Positions 8,882 through 17,894 of a DNA stretch of 64,000 nucleotides are shown one piece after another (the first letter of the stretch is position 1; each line of letters opens with the position of its first letter). The notes under the pieces were generated by a model that was given only the letters and a program-made list of their open reading frames with translations, was not told the origin of the DNA and made no database searches. The DNA is taken from assembly GCF_009689585.1 (NCBI RefSeq), contig NZ_AP018694.1, positions 3,735,001 through 3,799,000 of the forward strand, in the 5' to 3' direction. The position numbers were made by a program, and so were the translations under genes. Source of the stretch: Aquipluma nitroreducens. GTDB taxonomy: Bacteria > Bacteroidota > Bacteroidia > Bacteroidales > Prolixibacteraceae.

Positions 8882-10348
8882 CTATTTCGCCGGAATATTC
8901 TTCAGTGTTTCAACCAAAAAGTCCCAGAATTTGATGACCGATTCGATATTTACTTTTTCGTCGGGTGAGTGTGGGAAGCGGATTGTTGGTCCAAATGAGA
9001 TCATATCCCAATGAGAATAAGTTCCACCCAGAATTCCACATTCCAACCCGGCGTGAATCGCTTTAATTTCAGGAATTCGACCGAATTTGTCATTGTAAAC
9101 CTGAAGCATAGTTTTCAGAATAGGCGACTCCATGTTGGGTTTCCATCCCGGGTAACCACCGGTTAAGGTTACTTTGGCTCCGGCCAGTGAAAATACCGAA
9201 TCCATACGCGATCCCAGTTCTGCACGGGCTGAATCGACTGAACTGCGCATCAGACATGAAACACTGATTGTTTTCGTTTCATTGTCCGATTTCACAATGG
9301 CCAGGTTCGTTGAAGTTTCAACAAGTCCTGGCATGCTGTCGCTCATGCGGATGGCTCCGTTAGGGCAGGCAACAATGGCATGAGTGAGGTTAATCTGAGT
9401 CTGTTCGTCGATGAGCGAAGCGGGCATCTCAGTTTTCGCCAATTCAATCTTCAGTGTTGGCTCGGTTGTCGAAAGTTCGCGTTTGATGATCGTCGTTAAA
9501 CCGGCAATCAATCCAACGAGTTTGTCGGCAGTTGCATACGGAACCGTAACTATTCCAAAAGCCTCGCGAGGTATGGCATTGCGAAGGTTTCCTCCGTTGA
9601 TAGCTGCTAAACGAAGGCCACAAACTTTGTAAGCTTCTTTCAGAACACGGAAGAAAATTTTGTTGGCATTTCCGCGCCCCAGATTAATGTCCAATCCTGA
9701 ATGTCCACCTTTCAAACCGGTAATGTTCAGCTTAAAAGCGATTGATTCGGCAGGAACCGGAACTTCAGTAAAGCTAAACTTTGCAGTGGCATCTTCACCG
9801 CCGGCGCAGCCCACGTACAATTCGCCTTCGTCTTCAGAGTCCATGTTAATCAGGATGTCGCCTTTCAGAATTCCCGATTTTAGACCATTAGCTCCGTCCA
9901 TACCGGTTTCTTCGGTAGCAGTAAACAATGCTTCAACCGGACCGTGTGCAAGGTCTTTCGATGCCAGAACAGCCATTGCAGCAGCAACTCCAATCCCGTT
10001 GTCGGCGCCAAGCGTTGTTCCGTTTGCTCTTACCCATTCGCCATCGATGATGGTTTCAATCGGATCTTTGGCAAAATCGTGGTCTTTGTCGCTGTTTTTT
10101 TGTGGCACCATATCGAGGTGTCCCTGAAGAATTACTCCTTTACGGTTCTCCATTCCGGCAGTGGCCGGTTTGCGGATAATAACGTTTCCTGCTTCATCCT
10201 GAATGGTTTCCAATCCGAGGCTTTTGCCAAAATCAGCAATAAACTGACGGATTTGCTCTTCATGATGAGAAGGACGCGGAATCCGCGTCAACTGGTAGAA
10301 ATTTTCCCAAACTTCGTTGGGTGTTAATTTTGAGATTTCGTTACTCAT
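8882..10348 (-). CDS. pepD: Aminoacyl-histidine dipeptidase (M20 family)
   Basis: 488 residues from the chosen start, matching the usual PepD length of about 485. It is a cytoplasmic zinc dipeptidase that cleaves Xaa-His and other unblocked dipeptides. The M20 metal site can be followed: GHLDMVP, LGADNGIG, the catalytic TEETG, NMDSED, and a late FPHSPDEKV His. The frame is open 27 codons further upstream (to 10429), but the alternative N-terminus looks like non-coding leader while MSNEISKLTPNEVWENF matches the family start, so 10348 is preferred. The next gene upstream encodes an MFSD1-like transporter, although a terminator separates the two. Confidence 0.93.
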   Translation of the reverse strand: MSNEISKLTPNEVWENFYQLTRIPRPSHHEEQIRQFIADFGKSLGLETIQDEAGNVIIRKPATAGMENRKGVILQGHLDMVPQKNSDKDHDFAKDPIETIIDGEWVRANGTTLGADNGIGVAAAMAVLASKDLAHGPVEALFTATEETGMDGANGLKSGILKGDILINMDSEDEGELYVGCAGGEDATAKFSFTEVPVPAESIAFKLNITGLKGGHSGLDINLGRGNANKIFFRVLKEAYKVCGLRLAAINGGNLRNAIPREAFGIVTVPYATADKLVGLIAGLTTIIKRELSTTEPTLKIELAKTEMPASLIDEQTQINLTHAIVACPNGAIRMSDSMPGLVETSTNLAIVKSDNETKTISVSCLMRSSVDSARAELGSRMDSVFSLAGAKVTLTGGYPGWKPNMESPILKTMLQVYNDKFGRIPEIKAIHAGLECGILGGTYSHWDMISFGPTIRFPHSPDEKVNIESVIKFWDFLVETLKNIPAK

Positions 10349-10516
10349 ATAGTTGTTTTTAAAATAAAATTCGATCGAAAAATGATTGTAAACACTCGTT
10401 TCAGGTGCATTGTTCTTGGCTTCCGACATTCTGAAATCTATTCCATTTTAGCGCAAAAACGTCAGCATCTAAAAGTACAATTAATCTGTGTAGTTTGTTC
10501 TGAAACGAAACAATAA

Positions 10517-10552
10517 AAAAACCTGCATTCGTTTAATTGGATGCAGGTTTTT
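10517..10552 (-). terminator. Intrinsic terminator of the MFS transporter gene
   Basis: Arms AAAAACCTGCAT (10517-10528) and ATGCAGGTTTTT (10541-10552), 12-base loop. On the minus strand the stem runs into a T-tract. It sits 21 bases downstream of the MFS stop. Confidence 0.85.
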
Positions 10553-10573
10553 GATATTTTTCAATTCAGGAAA

Positions 10574-11977
10574 TTATTCCTTAATGTTTGGTCTTTCCAA
10601 TCCGTATCCTTTTTTGCGGTCTTCAGCCTTCAGGAGTAAGGCAAAGCCAATGGCAAGAAATCCAAAGAATGCAAATATGAGCATTGGGATCATGTAATTG
10701 TATTGAGTAATGACTTGCTCTTTACCGTCAACCAATTTAGTTATTGTGCCAGTTATACAGTATTTATCCAAAACAACGCCAATAAGCAATGGAACACCCA
10801 TCAATCCCCAGTTCTGAACCCAAAACGTCATGGCATAAGCAGTTCCCAGTTTGCTGTGAGGAATAATCTTGGCAATTGATGGCCACATCGCTGCAGGCAC
10901 CATCGAGAAAGCAATTCCCAACAAGATTACTAATCCGATGGCAATTGGGAAACTGTTTAACGAAGGAATTGAGAACAAAAGGTGAACACAAACCAGCAAA
11001 ATCGAACCAATGATCATGATGGTAGCGCCTTTCCCTTTTTTATCGAATAAGTTGCCGAATACAGGGGTTAAAAGCAACGCACCGAAGGGCAATAAAGCTG
11101 GAATATAGCCGGCGAATGAGTCGCTTATATCAAATTTCTGAACCATGAGATTTACAGCATATTTGATAAAAGGGAAAACTGCCGAATAGAATAACACGCA
11201 CAAAGTAGTAATGTACCAGAACGCACGGTTTTTACCAATTTCAAGAATATCGGCGAATTTAAATTCTTCGTCAGCAGCTACACCGGCATCGGCATCTTCC
11301 TTGTCCAGCTTGCGGTCCATGACGGTGAAAAGAATAAAAACCAACATCCCAATACACAGCAAAACCAATGCAAGGAGAACAGGTGCACTGATGTCTCCAG
11401 TCATTCGAACCAAAGGTATTGGTGTGAACATGGCCAATGCAGTACCGATACGGCCTGTTGAAGTATTTAATCCGATGGCCAGCGCCATTTCCTTTCCGCG
11501 GAACCAGCGAACTACCGCTTTGTTGGCGGCGATTCCGAACATTTCGCAGCCTACCCCGAAAATGGCAAATCCGAATCCGGCAACTACGGATGATTTAGCT
11601 GATGAGGAAATAGCCTGCCAGCCCAAAATATTTAATTCAAACATTCCCTGAACATGTCCTGAAATAGCCCAGTATTTAATGGCTGCACCAATCAACATGA
11701 TTCCGATGGAGAGGATTCCTGTAAAGCGAACGCCCATTTTGTCGAGGATCATCCCACTGAATACAAGCATCAGCAAAAACACGTTAAACCAACCGTATCC
11801 GCTGGTGAAAAATCCGTAGTCGGAGGCCGACCATGATAAATTAGCCTGAAGCCTTTCCTGCAAAGGAGCCATGGCATCGGTTAAATAATAGGCACACATC
11901 ATGGTAAACGATACCAGTATGAGCACCATCCATCGGGCGGTTTTAGAGTCGCGAAGAGTCGCTTTTATTTCATTCAT
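10574..11977 (-). CDS. MFS transporter, MFSD1-like
   Basis: 467 residues, about 12 membrane helices. The N-half carries the MFS A-motif-like loop DKMGVRFTG after helix 2 and a WFRGKEMALAIGLNTSTGRIG loop/helix that resembles the corresponding segment of animal MFSD1. Vertebrate MFSD1 has been reported as a dipeptide uniporter, so peptide or other small organic anion transport is an inference here, not a demonstrated role. A charged loop at ~225-250 joins the two six-helix bundles. The downstream neighbour on the same strand is the dipeptidase pepD, and a POT peptide transporter lies 3 kb away, which fits a peptide-use theme. Substrate remains open. Confidence 0.82.
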   Translation of the reverse strand: MNEIKATLRDSKTARWMVLILVSFTMMCAYYLTDAMAPLQERLQANLSWSASDYGFFTSGYGWFNVFLLMLVFSGMILDKMGVRFTGILSIGIMLIGAAIKYWAISGHVQGMFELNILGWQAISSSAKSSVVAGFGFAIFGVGCEMFGIAANKAVVRWFRGKEMALAIGLNTSTGRIGTALAMFTPIPLVRMTGDISAPVLLALVLLCIGMLVFILFTVMDRKLDKEDADAGVAADEEFKFADILEIGKNRAFWYITTLCVLFYSAVFPFIKYAVNLMVQKFDISDSFAGYIPALLPFGALLLTPVFGNLFDKKGKGATIMIIGSILLVCVHLLFSIPSLNSFPIAIGLVILLGIAFSMVPAAMWPSIAKIIPHSKLGTAYAMTFWVQNWGLMGVPLLIGVVLDKYCITGTITKLVDGKEQVITQYNYMIPMLIFAFFGFLAIGFALLLKAEDRKKGYGLERPNIKE

Positions 11978-12062
11978 GTTGAAAAGTGTTTTGTAGATTT
12001 TTAATGCGCTAAATATAAGAAAATATACTTCGGTGAAACGACGATAAAGTTCAGTAAAAAAA

Positions 12063-12086
12063 ATCCCGGAAGTTTTCTCCCGGGAT
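12063..12086 (-). terminator. Intrinsic terminator of the DUF4831 gene
   Basis: ATCCCGG at 12063-12069 pairs with CCGGGAT at 12080-12086. On the minus strand it is followed by a run of T (the A-run just before 12064 on the plus strand). It separates the DUF4831 gene from the MFS gene. Confidence 0.8.
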
Positions 12087-12117
12087 CATTTATTTTAGGC
12101 ATTGGATCTGCAATTGT

Positions 12118-13233
12118 CTATTTATTTTCAGTTATACTTTTGATGGCTCCAGTGTTCGGAAAGAATTCGAGTTTATAGCTTCCATCGAGTAAATTCTCCG
12201 GAACAGGCGCGGTAGTTCCAAACTGTGCGATAGGGGCTCGGGCTCCTGCCAGTTGTTTGCTTCCGTCCATGATCCGAATTTCGGACATGCCAGGCATGCG
12301 GTAATATAAACCACTTTTGCCAGCTTCCGGATTGGCTGATGCGCTCAGTGCATTTTGCTTCGAAGCCAGATTGTCGTCTTTTGTAATTTCAATTACAATT
12401 GGCCGACCGGATAAATCAGCTTTTGGCAAAACGCCACGATCGTCACTGAAGCGGAAAAAGACTTCGCCCTTGGCCGTTTTTTCTCCGGGAATGTAGTCAA
12501 AACTAAATTCATAGCTCTGTTTCGATGATTTTCCGATAAACAAGGCCAGGTAATTTTCTTCCATTTTAGCCAACTCGTCGCGCATCACTTCAAACGCTTT
12601 CCCATCCGGAAGTGGTTCATCGTCGGCATTGGTTAGCAATGCAAAACGCGAATTGCGAAGGTTGAAGATGGTTTCAGCAGCTTCGGCGGCTTTCTGATCG
12701 GTGTTTTTCGAAACCATTTTATAACTTTTGGTCGAGTCGGTCGGCGAATAGAAACTCCAGATCGACAAATCGGTAAAGCTTACCCTGTTTTGAAGATCTT
12801 TAGTCAGGAACGATTGGGTTTCCATTTTTGATTCCTGAGCATTAACGTCGGCATTTATTCCGGCAAGAACGCCAGACTCAGTCAGACTAACCAACTGGGC
12901 GGCCTGTCCCTGTGCTTTGTAAACCTGATCAGGATCGGGTTGGCTGAATGTTTCCAAACTCATTTCATCCATGTTCCAACGGTCGCTGCTTGTGGTTGGG
13001 GCGTTATCAATGCCGAGCAGTTTCGATGCGTAATTACAGAATGGGCCATTCACGAAGCGTTCGCGGGTTGCTTTGATATGAATACGAATACCTGTTTGAG
13101 GCAAAGAGTAAACCACGCCTTCGATTGCTCCTGAAGTTGAACCTGGGATGTCTTTTTTCTTGTCGTCCTTTGTGGTTGCAAAAAGAGCTGAGGTAAATAG
13201 CAGTAAAATAATTGTGAATATAGATGTTTTCAT
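12118..13233 (-). CDS. DUF4831 family exported protein
   Basis: 371 residues with a signal peptide (MKTSIFTIILLLFTSALFA), so exported. The sequence matches my memory of the DUF4831 family of Bacteroidota: an early YSLPQTGIRIHIKATRE strand, then FCNYASKLLGI, and a C-terminal beta-rich portion ending with YKLEFFPNTGAIKSI. The family has no established function. It is 64 bases downstream of nnr on the same strand, and a TATTTTTG box lies between the two, so it may have its own promoter. No catalytic motif was recognised. Confidence 0.8.
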   Translation of the reverse strand: MKTSIFTIILLLFTSALFATTKDDKKKDIPGSTSGAIEGVVYSLPQTGIRIHIKATRERFVNGPFCNYASKLLGIDNAPTTSSDRWNMDEMSLETFSQPDPDQVYKAQGQAAQLVSLTESGVLAGINADVNAQESKMETQSFLTKDLQNRVSFTDLSIWSFYSPTDSTKSYKMVSKNTDQKAAEAAETIFNLRNSRFALLTNADDEPLPDGKAFEVMRDELAKMEENYLALFIGKSSKQSYEFSFDYIPGEKTAKGEVFFRFSDDRGVLPKADLSGRPIVIEITKDDNLASKQNALSASANPEAGKSGLYYRMPGMSEIRIMDGSKQLAGARAPIAQFGTTAPVPENLLDGSYKLEFFPNTGAIKSITENK

Positions 13234-13280
13234 CGTTTTGAAAATTTAATTGGTTTCTGTTTCCATCGTTATTTAAAACC

Positions 13281-13288
13281 CAAAAATA
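13281..13288 (-). promoter_or_regulatory. TAnnTTTG (-7) box upstream of the DUF4831 gene
   Basis: CAAAAATA on the plus strand reads TATTTTTG on the minus strand, 48 bases before the DUF4831 start codon. No TTG at the expected distance, so this is a half-supported promoter. Confidence 0.35.
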
Positions 13289-13297
13289 GCCAAAATA

Positions 13298-14806
13298 TTA
13301 TTCGAGTTGCAGAAAAGCTTTTCCAAGATGGCTGATTAGGTCTCCGGCAATCAGCGAATACTCTCCAATTTCAGTTGCAGCCAGATCTCCAGCCATTCCG
13401 TGGAGGTAAACCCCAATCAGGGTTGCATCTTCCGCAGAGTAATTTTGTGCGAGCAATCCGAGAATAATTCCGGTTAAAACATCGCCACTTCCGCCAGTAG
13501 CCATTCCCGGGTTTCCGGTACTGTTAAAAAATACTTTTCCATCGGGTAGCGTAATGCAACTGTGTGCCCCTTTGCATACTACGATGACTTTGTATTTTGC
13601 TGAAAACTGAAGTTGCTTTTGCAAACGTTCAAACGAGTTGAAGGATGCTCCAGCCAAGCGCTCAAATTCTTTTGGATGCGGTGTCAGAATGGCATTTTCA
13701 GGCAGAAGATCGTACCAATCCTGATTTTCAGACAAAATGTTGAGTGCATCGGCATCAATAACCAGCTTGCTTGGTTTTGCCTGAAGTAAAGCTTTTAAAG
13801 CCTGTTGCGTTTCCTGCTTTTTATCCAGTCCTGGGCCAATTCCAATGGCAGAATACCTGGATATGTCGGGCACTTCGGAGAAAACCGTTTCCGACGGATC
13901 AATCGAAGTCATGGCTTCAGGAACTGAATTTTGAATGATTTCGTAACCCGACTGCGGAACATGACTGGTCAATAACCCAACTCCGGAGCGCAAACAGGCT
14001 TGCGACGCCAGAACCGAAGCTCCCATTTTCCCATAGCTTCCGGCAATCAATAGCGCATGTCCAAATGTTCCTTTGTGCGAAAATTTTTCGCGCGGTTTAA
14101 TTTTTCCTGAAATGAATTTTTTGGTCAGGAAATGGTATGGAGTTTCGGTTTGTTCAATCGCGTTTGGATGCAATCCGATGGGTAAAACAGTCCAATCACC
14201 AACAAATTCGCAATTTTCAGGAAAAAGAAAACTGAGTTTTGGAAATTGGAAAGTGAGTGTATGGTCGGCTTTGATTATTGCAGAAAGATCGTTTTTCGAG
14301 TTGTCTTCCCCAAACAGTCCGCTCGGAATATCAATGGAAATGATTGTAGCTCCGGATCGATTGATTTGTTTGACGATTTCTTTTGCAAGCCCATCCAAAG
14401 GTTTATTTAATCCGGAGCCAAAAAGTCCGTCGATGACTATTGCGTCAACAGGAATTTCAGGAATTGAATCTTCAGAATCTATTTTTCTCAGGATAACCTG
14501 GTTTTGTTCTTCCAATCGCTGCCAGTTGATGACCGGATCGCCTTTGAGTTCGCGGCCAAAATCGATCCGGTAAACCGTGCATTTCAGATTACTCCAGGCA
14601 AGCATTCGGGCCACGGCCAGCGCATCGCCTCCATTGTTCCCCGGTCCGGCAAAAAGATATATCTGCCAGTCATGATTGATGTTCTTGATTACCCAATCGG
14701 CAATCTGAAACGAAGCCCGTTCCATTAGATCGATGGACAAAACAGGCTCCAACTTCATCGTTAATTGATCAATTCCGGCGATTTGTTTGCAGGTAAAAAG
14801 TTTCAT
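13298..14806 (-). CDS. nnr: Bifunctional NAD(P)H-hydrate repair enzyme Nnr (epimerase + ADP-dependent dehydratase)
   Basis: 502 residues, the standard fused length. Residues ~1-215 form the YjeF_N epimerase domain with AGPGNNGGDAL (about 53-63) that interconverts R- and S-NAD(P)HX. Residues ~225-500 form the ribokinase-like dehydratase that uses ADP to return S-NAD(P)HX to NAD(P)H, with the KGTFGHALLIAGS start and the catalytic GGSGDVLTG loop. It is a cytoplasmic metabolite-repair enzyme. It is divergent from the POT transporter across a 253-base gap that contains short direct-repeat-like AAGTTTAAAGT phrases near 14813-14845. Confidence 0.95.
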   Translation of the reverse strand: MKLFTCKQIAGIDQLTMKLEPVLSIDLMERASFQIADWVIKNINHDWQIYLFAGPGNNGGDALAVARMLAWSNLKCTVYRIDFGRELKGDPVINWQRLEEQNQVILRKIDSEDSIPEIPVDAIVIDGLFGSGLNKPLDGLAKEIVKQINRSGATIISIDIPSGLFGEDNSKNDLSAIIKADHTLTFQFPKLSFLFPENCEFVGDWTVLPIGLHPNAIEQTETPYHFLTKKFISGKIKPREKFSHKGTFGHALLIAGSYGKMGASVLASQACLRSGVGLLTSHVPQSGYEIIQNSVPEAMTSIDPSETVFSEVPDISRYSAIGIGPGLDKKQETQQALKALLQAKPSKLVIDADALNILSENQDWYDLLPENAILTPHPKEFERLAGASFNSFERLQKQLQFSAKYKVIVVCKGAHSCITLPDGKVFFNSTGNPGMATGGSGDVLTGIILGLLAQNYSAEDATLIGVYLHGMAGDLAATEIGEYSLIAGDLISHLGKAFLQLE

Positions 14807-14999
14807 TCAGTCAAGTTTAAAGTCAAAAGTACAAAGTTTAAAGTGAAAACCTGCGAAAACTATGGATTCGTAGTTGTCATCCGTAGCTTATGTTTTTTAA
14901 GGTATGATTTGCTTGATGAATTGACCGGATCGTATTCATTTACTGATTAATATTTCCGACAACTGACAAACGTCAAATTTTAATCCATAAAAACTTAAC

Positions 15000-15007
15000 T
15001 ATATTTG
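15000..15007 (+). promoter_or_regulatory. TATATTTG (-7) box upstream of the POT transporter
   Basis: Exact TAnnTTTG match 52 bases before the start codon at 15060. No TTG is found 17-23 bases upstream, so only the -7 element supports it. Confidence 0.45.
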
Positions 15008-15059
15008 TCATTATTGCAAAAACGTACAACAAAAATTAATTTACTAAAAACAACTAATT

Positions 15060-16871
15060 ATGCTGAAAGGACATCCCAGAGGGCTTTTAGTGGCATTTTT
15101 TGCCAACATGGGCGAACGCTTTGGATTTTACACAATGATGGCTATTCTGGTTCTGTTTCTTCAGGCCAGATTTGGATTAACAGAACAGGCCGCTGGTGAT
15201 ATTTACAGCTGGTTTTACTTCGGAATTTATGCTTTGGCTCTGATTGGCGGTATTTTGGCTGATTATACCAAAAAGTATAAGCTGGTTATTTTCGCCGGAA
15301 TTGCAATAATGCTTGCTGGTTATGCATCTTTGGCTATTCCCGGAATGACACTGACAGTAACGGTAATCAGTTTGTTTGTAATTGCTTTCGGAAATGGCCT
15401 CTTCAAAGGGAACCTTCAGGCAGTGGTTGGCCAGTTGTACGACGATCCGAAGTATTCGAAGATGAGGGACTCGGCTTTCATGATTTTTTACATGGGTATA
15501 AATGTTGGCGCTTTCTTCGCACCTTTTGCTGCTACCGGAATTCGTAACTGGTGGTTGGGCAAAAATGGTTTATTGCACGATGGTAGTCTTCCTTCACTTT
15601 GTCACCAATACATCAATGGCACTTTAACGGATACCACTCAGTTCTCTGAACTTGCCACTAAAGCAAGTGTTTCAGGTTCAGTGACCGATCTGGGCGCTTT
15701 TGCCCACAACTACCTTGAAGTTTTCTCTCGTGGTTATAATTACGCTTTTGGTATTGCAGCCGGAGCAATGATTATCTCCATGCTGGTTTATATTTTCTTC
15801 CAGAGTTACCTTCCAAACGCCGAAAAACAAGTTGAGAAAGCAGATAAAAAAACGGTTAAGACCGCTGAGGAAGCCAATAGCTCACAGACCAGTCCGATTG
15901 CTATTTTTGCATCTTTGGTTGCTGCAACTATTGTAACAGTTTTGACAGGATTGGTTCTTGATTATAAGACCGGAATGGCTTTTGGTTTATTTGCTGCTTT
16001 CGTAACCTGGATTACCATGATTTCGACCAAGGAAGAAAAACCAAAAGTAACCTCATTGATTTTGGTTTTCTTTGTTGTGATTTTCTTCTGGATGTCGTTC
16101 CATCAAAATGGGTTGACACTGACATTCTTTGCTCGCGACTACATTGTGAAAGAGGTTGGAGCCTTTACTTACCTGTTTTTTGATATGTGGTCGATTCTGG
16201 CAGTTATCACAACCGTAGCCGGTTTGTTCGTTTTAATAGGAAAAGAAAAAACAACAACTACCCGTCTGATTGGTGCCGGGATGACACTTGTTGGCGGCGG
16301 CGCCTCATATTATTTCATGAGTGGAAACGGATCTTCAAATGCGATTGCCCCTGAAGTTTTCCAGTCGTTTAACCCGCTCTTTATTGTTGCTTTAACAACT
16401 CTGGTGATGGGTGTTTTTGCTATGCTGAATAAAGCTGGGAAAGAGCCATCAACACCAAAGAAAATCGGTATCGGAATGATCATTGCTGCTGGCGGATTTT
16501 TACTTGTTCTGATTGCGTCTGTTGGCTTGATTTCTCCTCATACCTTGGCAGGGCAAGCCGTTCCTGAAGCTTCACGAGTTTCGCCATACTGGCTTATAAA
16601 TAGTTATTTGATTTTAACTGTTGCTGAATTATTCTTAAGCCCCATGGGACTTTCGTTTGTGTCGAAAGTTGCACCACAGCGCTTTCAGGGATTAATGCAG
16701 GGTGGATGGCTTTTGGCCACTGCCGTAGGAAACAAACTCTTATTTGTTGGTAGTTTCTTCTGGGGTAAACTGGAATTGTGGCAATTGTGGCTCATTTTCA
16801 TCGTTTGTATCTTGGTTTCAGCTACTGTTATCTTCTCAATCATGAAAAGGTTGGAAACCGCTACCAAATAG
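15060..16871 (+). CDS. POT family proton-coupled peptide transporter
   Basis: 603 residues, many membrane helices. The ExxERFxYY-like POT signature is present near the N-terminus as ANMGERFGFYTMM, and a large insertion of about 60 residues (~165-225) with hydrophilic sequence follows helix 5/6, as in many Bacteroidota POT proteins. It imports di- and tripeptides with protons across the inner membrane. The C-terminal part contains the ELFLSPMGLSFVSKVAP segment conserved in POT transporters. It is a single transcription unit ending at the terminator at 16940. With pepD and the MFSD1-like protein it suggests growth on short peptides. Confidence 0.93.
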   Translation: MLKGHPRGLLVAFFANMGERFGFYTMMAILVLFLQARFGLTEQAAGDIYSWFYFGIYALALIGGILADYTKKYKLVIFAGIAIMLAGYASLAIPGMTLTVTVISLFVIAFGNGLFKGNLQAVVGQLYDDPKYSKMRDSAFMIFYMGINVGAFFAPFAATGIRNWWLGKNGLLHDGSLPSLCHQYINGTLTDTTQFSELATKASVSGSVTDLGAFAHNYLEVFSRGYNYAFGIAAGAMIISMLVYIFFQSYLPNAEKQVEKADKKTVKTAEEANSSQTSPIAIFASLVAATIVTVLTGLVLDYKTGMAFGLFAAFVTWITMISTKEEKPKVTSLILVFFVVIFFWMSFHQNGLTLTFFARDYIVKEVGAFTYLFFDMWSILAVITTVAGLFVLIGKEKTTTTRLIGAGMTLVGGGASYYFMSGNGSSNAIAPEVFQSFNPLFIVALTTLVMGVFAMLNKAGKEPSTPKKIGIGMIIAAGGFLLVLIASVGLISPHTLAGQAVPEASRVSPYWLINSYLILTVAELFLSPMGLSFVSKVAPQRFQGLMQGGWLLATAVGNKLLFVGSFFWGKLELWQLWLIFIVCILVSATVIFSIMKRLETATK

Positions 16872-16939
16872 CAGTTCACATTTTTAGAATAGATTTGGCT
16901 TGTAAACTTTCAATCCAACCAATAAAAAATATACTTTTG

Positions 16940-16967
16940 AAGGAGTGGCTATTGCTGCTCCTTTTTT
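16940..16967 (+). terminator. Intrinsic terminator of the POT transporter gene
   Basis: AAGGAGTGG (16940-16948) pairs with CTGCTCCTT (16955-16963) using two G-U pairs, 6-base loop, followed by T residues to 16967. It lies 68 bases past the stop and just before the beta-lactamase-like gene. Confidence 0.75.
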
Positions 16968-16994
16968 ATGTGTTTAAATTGCCAATTTACAGCT

Positions 16995-17813
16995 ATGCAG
17001 ACTAAGTTTTTCAAAATAGGAATTGTTCTGATTCTTTTTATTGGGTTTAATTCGTGTACAGTAAAGACGGTAAAAGATGTTCCGCCGCATTTTCAACCTT
17101 TTTTTGAAGAATATGGAGTGAAGGGATGTTTTTTGCTTTACGATACAAAAAATGATATTTACCAGATTTATAATTCAGCACGTTGCGAACAGGGATTTCT
17201 GCCCGCCTCCACTTTCAAAATTCTGAATTCGTTAATTGGACTTGAAACCGGGGTGATTACTGATGAAAACATGGTGATTCCCTGGAATGGTGTTGCAAGT
17301 ACTGTCCCTGAATGGAATCGGGATCATACCATGGCAAGCGCTATTCAATATTCGGTTGTACCTTATTTTCAGGAAGTAGCCCGGCGCATTGGGCCCGAGC
17401 GAATGAAGGAATTTGTTGACGATTCGGATTATGGGAAAATGGACATCTCAAAGGAAACCATCGATAAATTCTGGCTTTGGGGTAATTCGCGTATCACTCC
17501 CTGGGAACAGATGAATTTTATCCTTCATTTTTACACCAACAAGTTACCTTTTTCTCAGGAAAACATTGATCTGGTCAAAAAACTGATTATCCTGAAAAAG
17601 ACCGACAACTGGACGTTTAGCGGAAAAACCGGAATGACCGTTCAGGATGGCAATAACATTGGTTGGCTGATTGGCTATCTGGAACAAAACGGAAATACCT
17701 GGCTCTACGTCTGTAATGTTGAGTCAGGTTTAGACAATACTGAAAAATTCAAGGAAAGTCGGCGTGGAGTTGTCGAAATGGTCTTCAAGTCGATGGGCTT
17801 GATGGAGGAATAA
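16995..17813 (+). CDS. Class D (OXA-type) beta-lactamase-like lipoprotein
   Basis: 272 residues from the ATG at 16995; this start gives a clean lipoprotein signal with Cys21 after GFNS, while the nine codons upstream do not fit. Class D motifs are visible: STFK (S72-K75, nucleophile Ser and the Lys that is carboxylated), SVV (S120-V122), YGK at 146-148 where most OXA enzymes have YGN, a Trp-rich WLWGN segment at 160-164, and KTG at 211-213. Such enzymes hydrolyse penicillins and sometimes carbapenems in the periplasm. Activity is not proven: the third motif is altered and no resistance genes or mobile elements surround it, so it is probably a resident chromosomal gene. A penicillin-sensing domain is less likely because no transmembrane sensor partner is nearby. 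Confidence 0.88.
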   Translation: MQTKFFKIGIVLILFIGFNSCTVKTVKDVPPHFQPFFEEYGVKGCFLLYDTKNDIYQIYNSARCEQGFLPASTFKILNSLIGLETGVITDENMVIPWNGVASTVPEWNRDHTMASAIQYSVVPYFQEVARRIGPERMKEFVDDSDYGKMDISKETIDKFWLWGNSRITPWEQMNFILHFYTNKLPFSQENIDLVKKLIILKKTDNWTFSGKTGMTVQDGNNIGWLIGYLEQNGNTWLYVCNVESGLDNTEKFKESRRGVVEMVFKSMGLMEE

Positions 17814-17894
17814 AAAGTTGCGAGTTACGGGTTGCGCGTTACAGGTAACATTAACTCGTAACAATCTATGAAAACTGTGACTGGCAACTGACCA

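Noticed and set aside
9660-10127. 155-codon plus-strand frame inside pepD
   Set aside because: Shadow of the pepD coding strand; Ser/Pro-rich without recognisable motifs.
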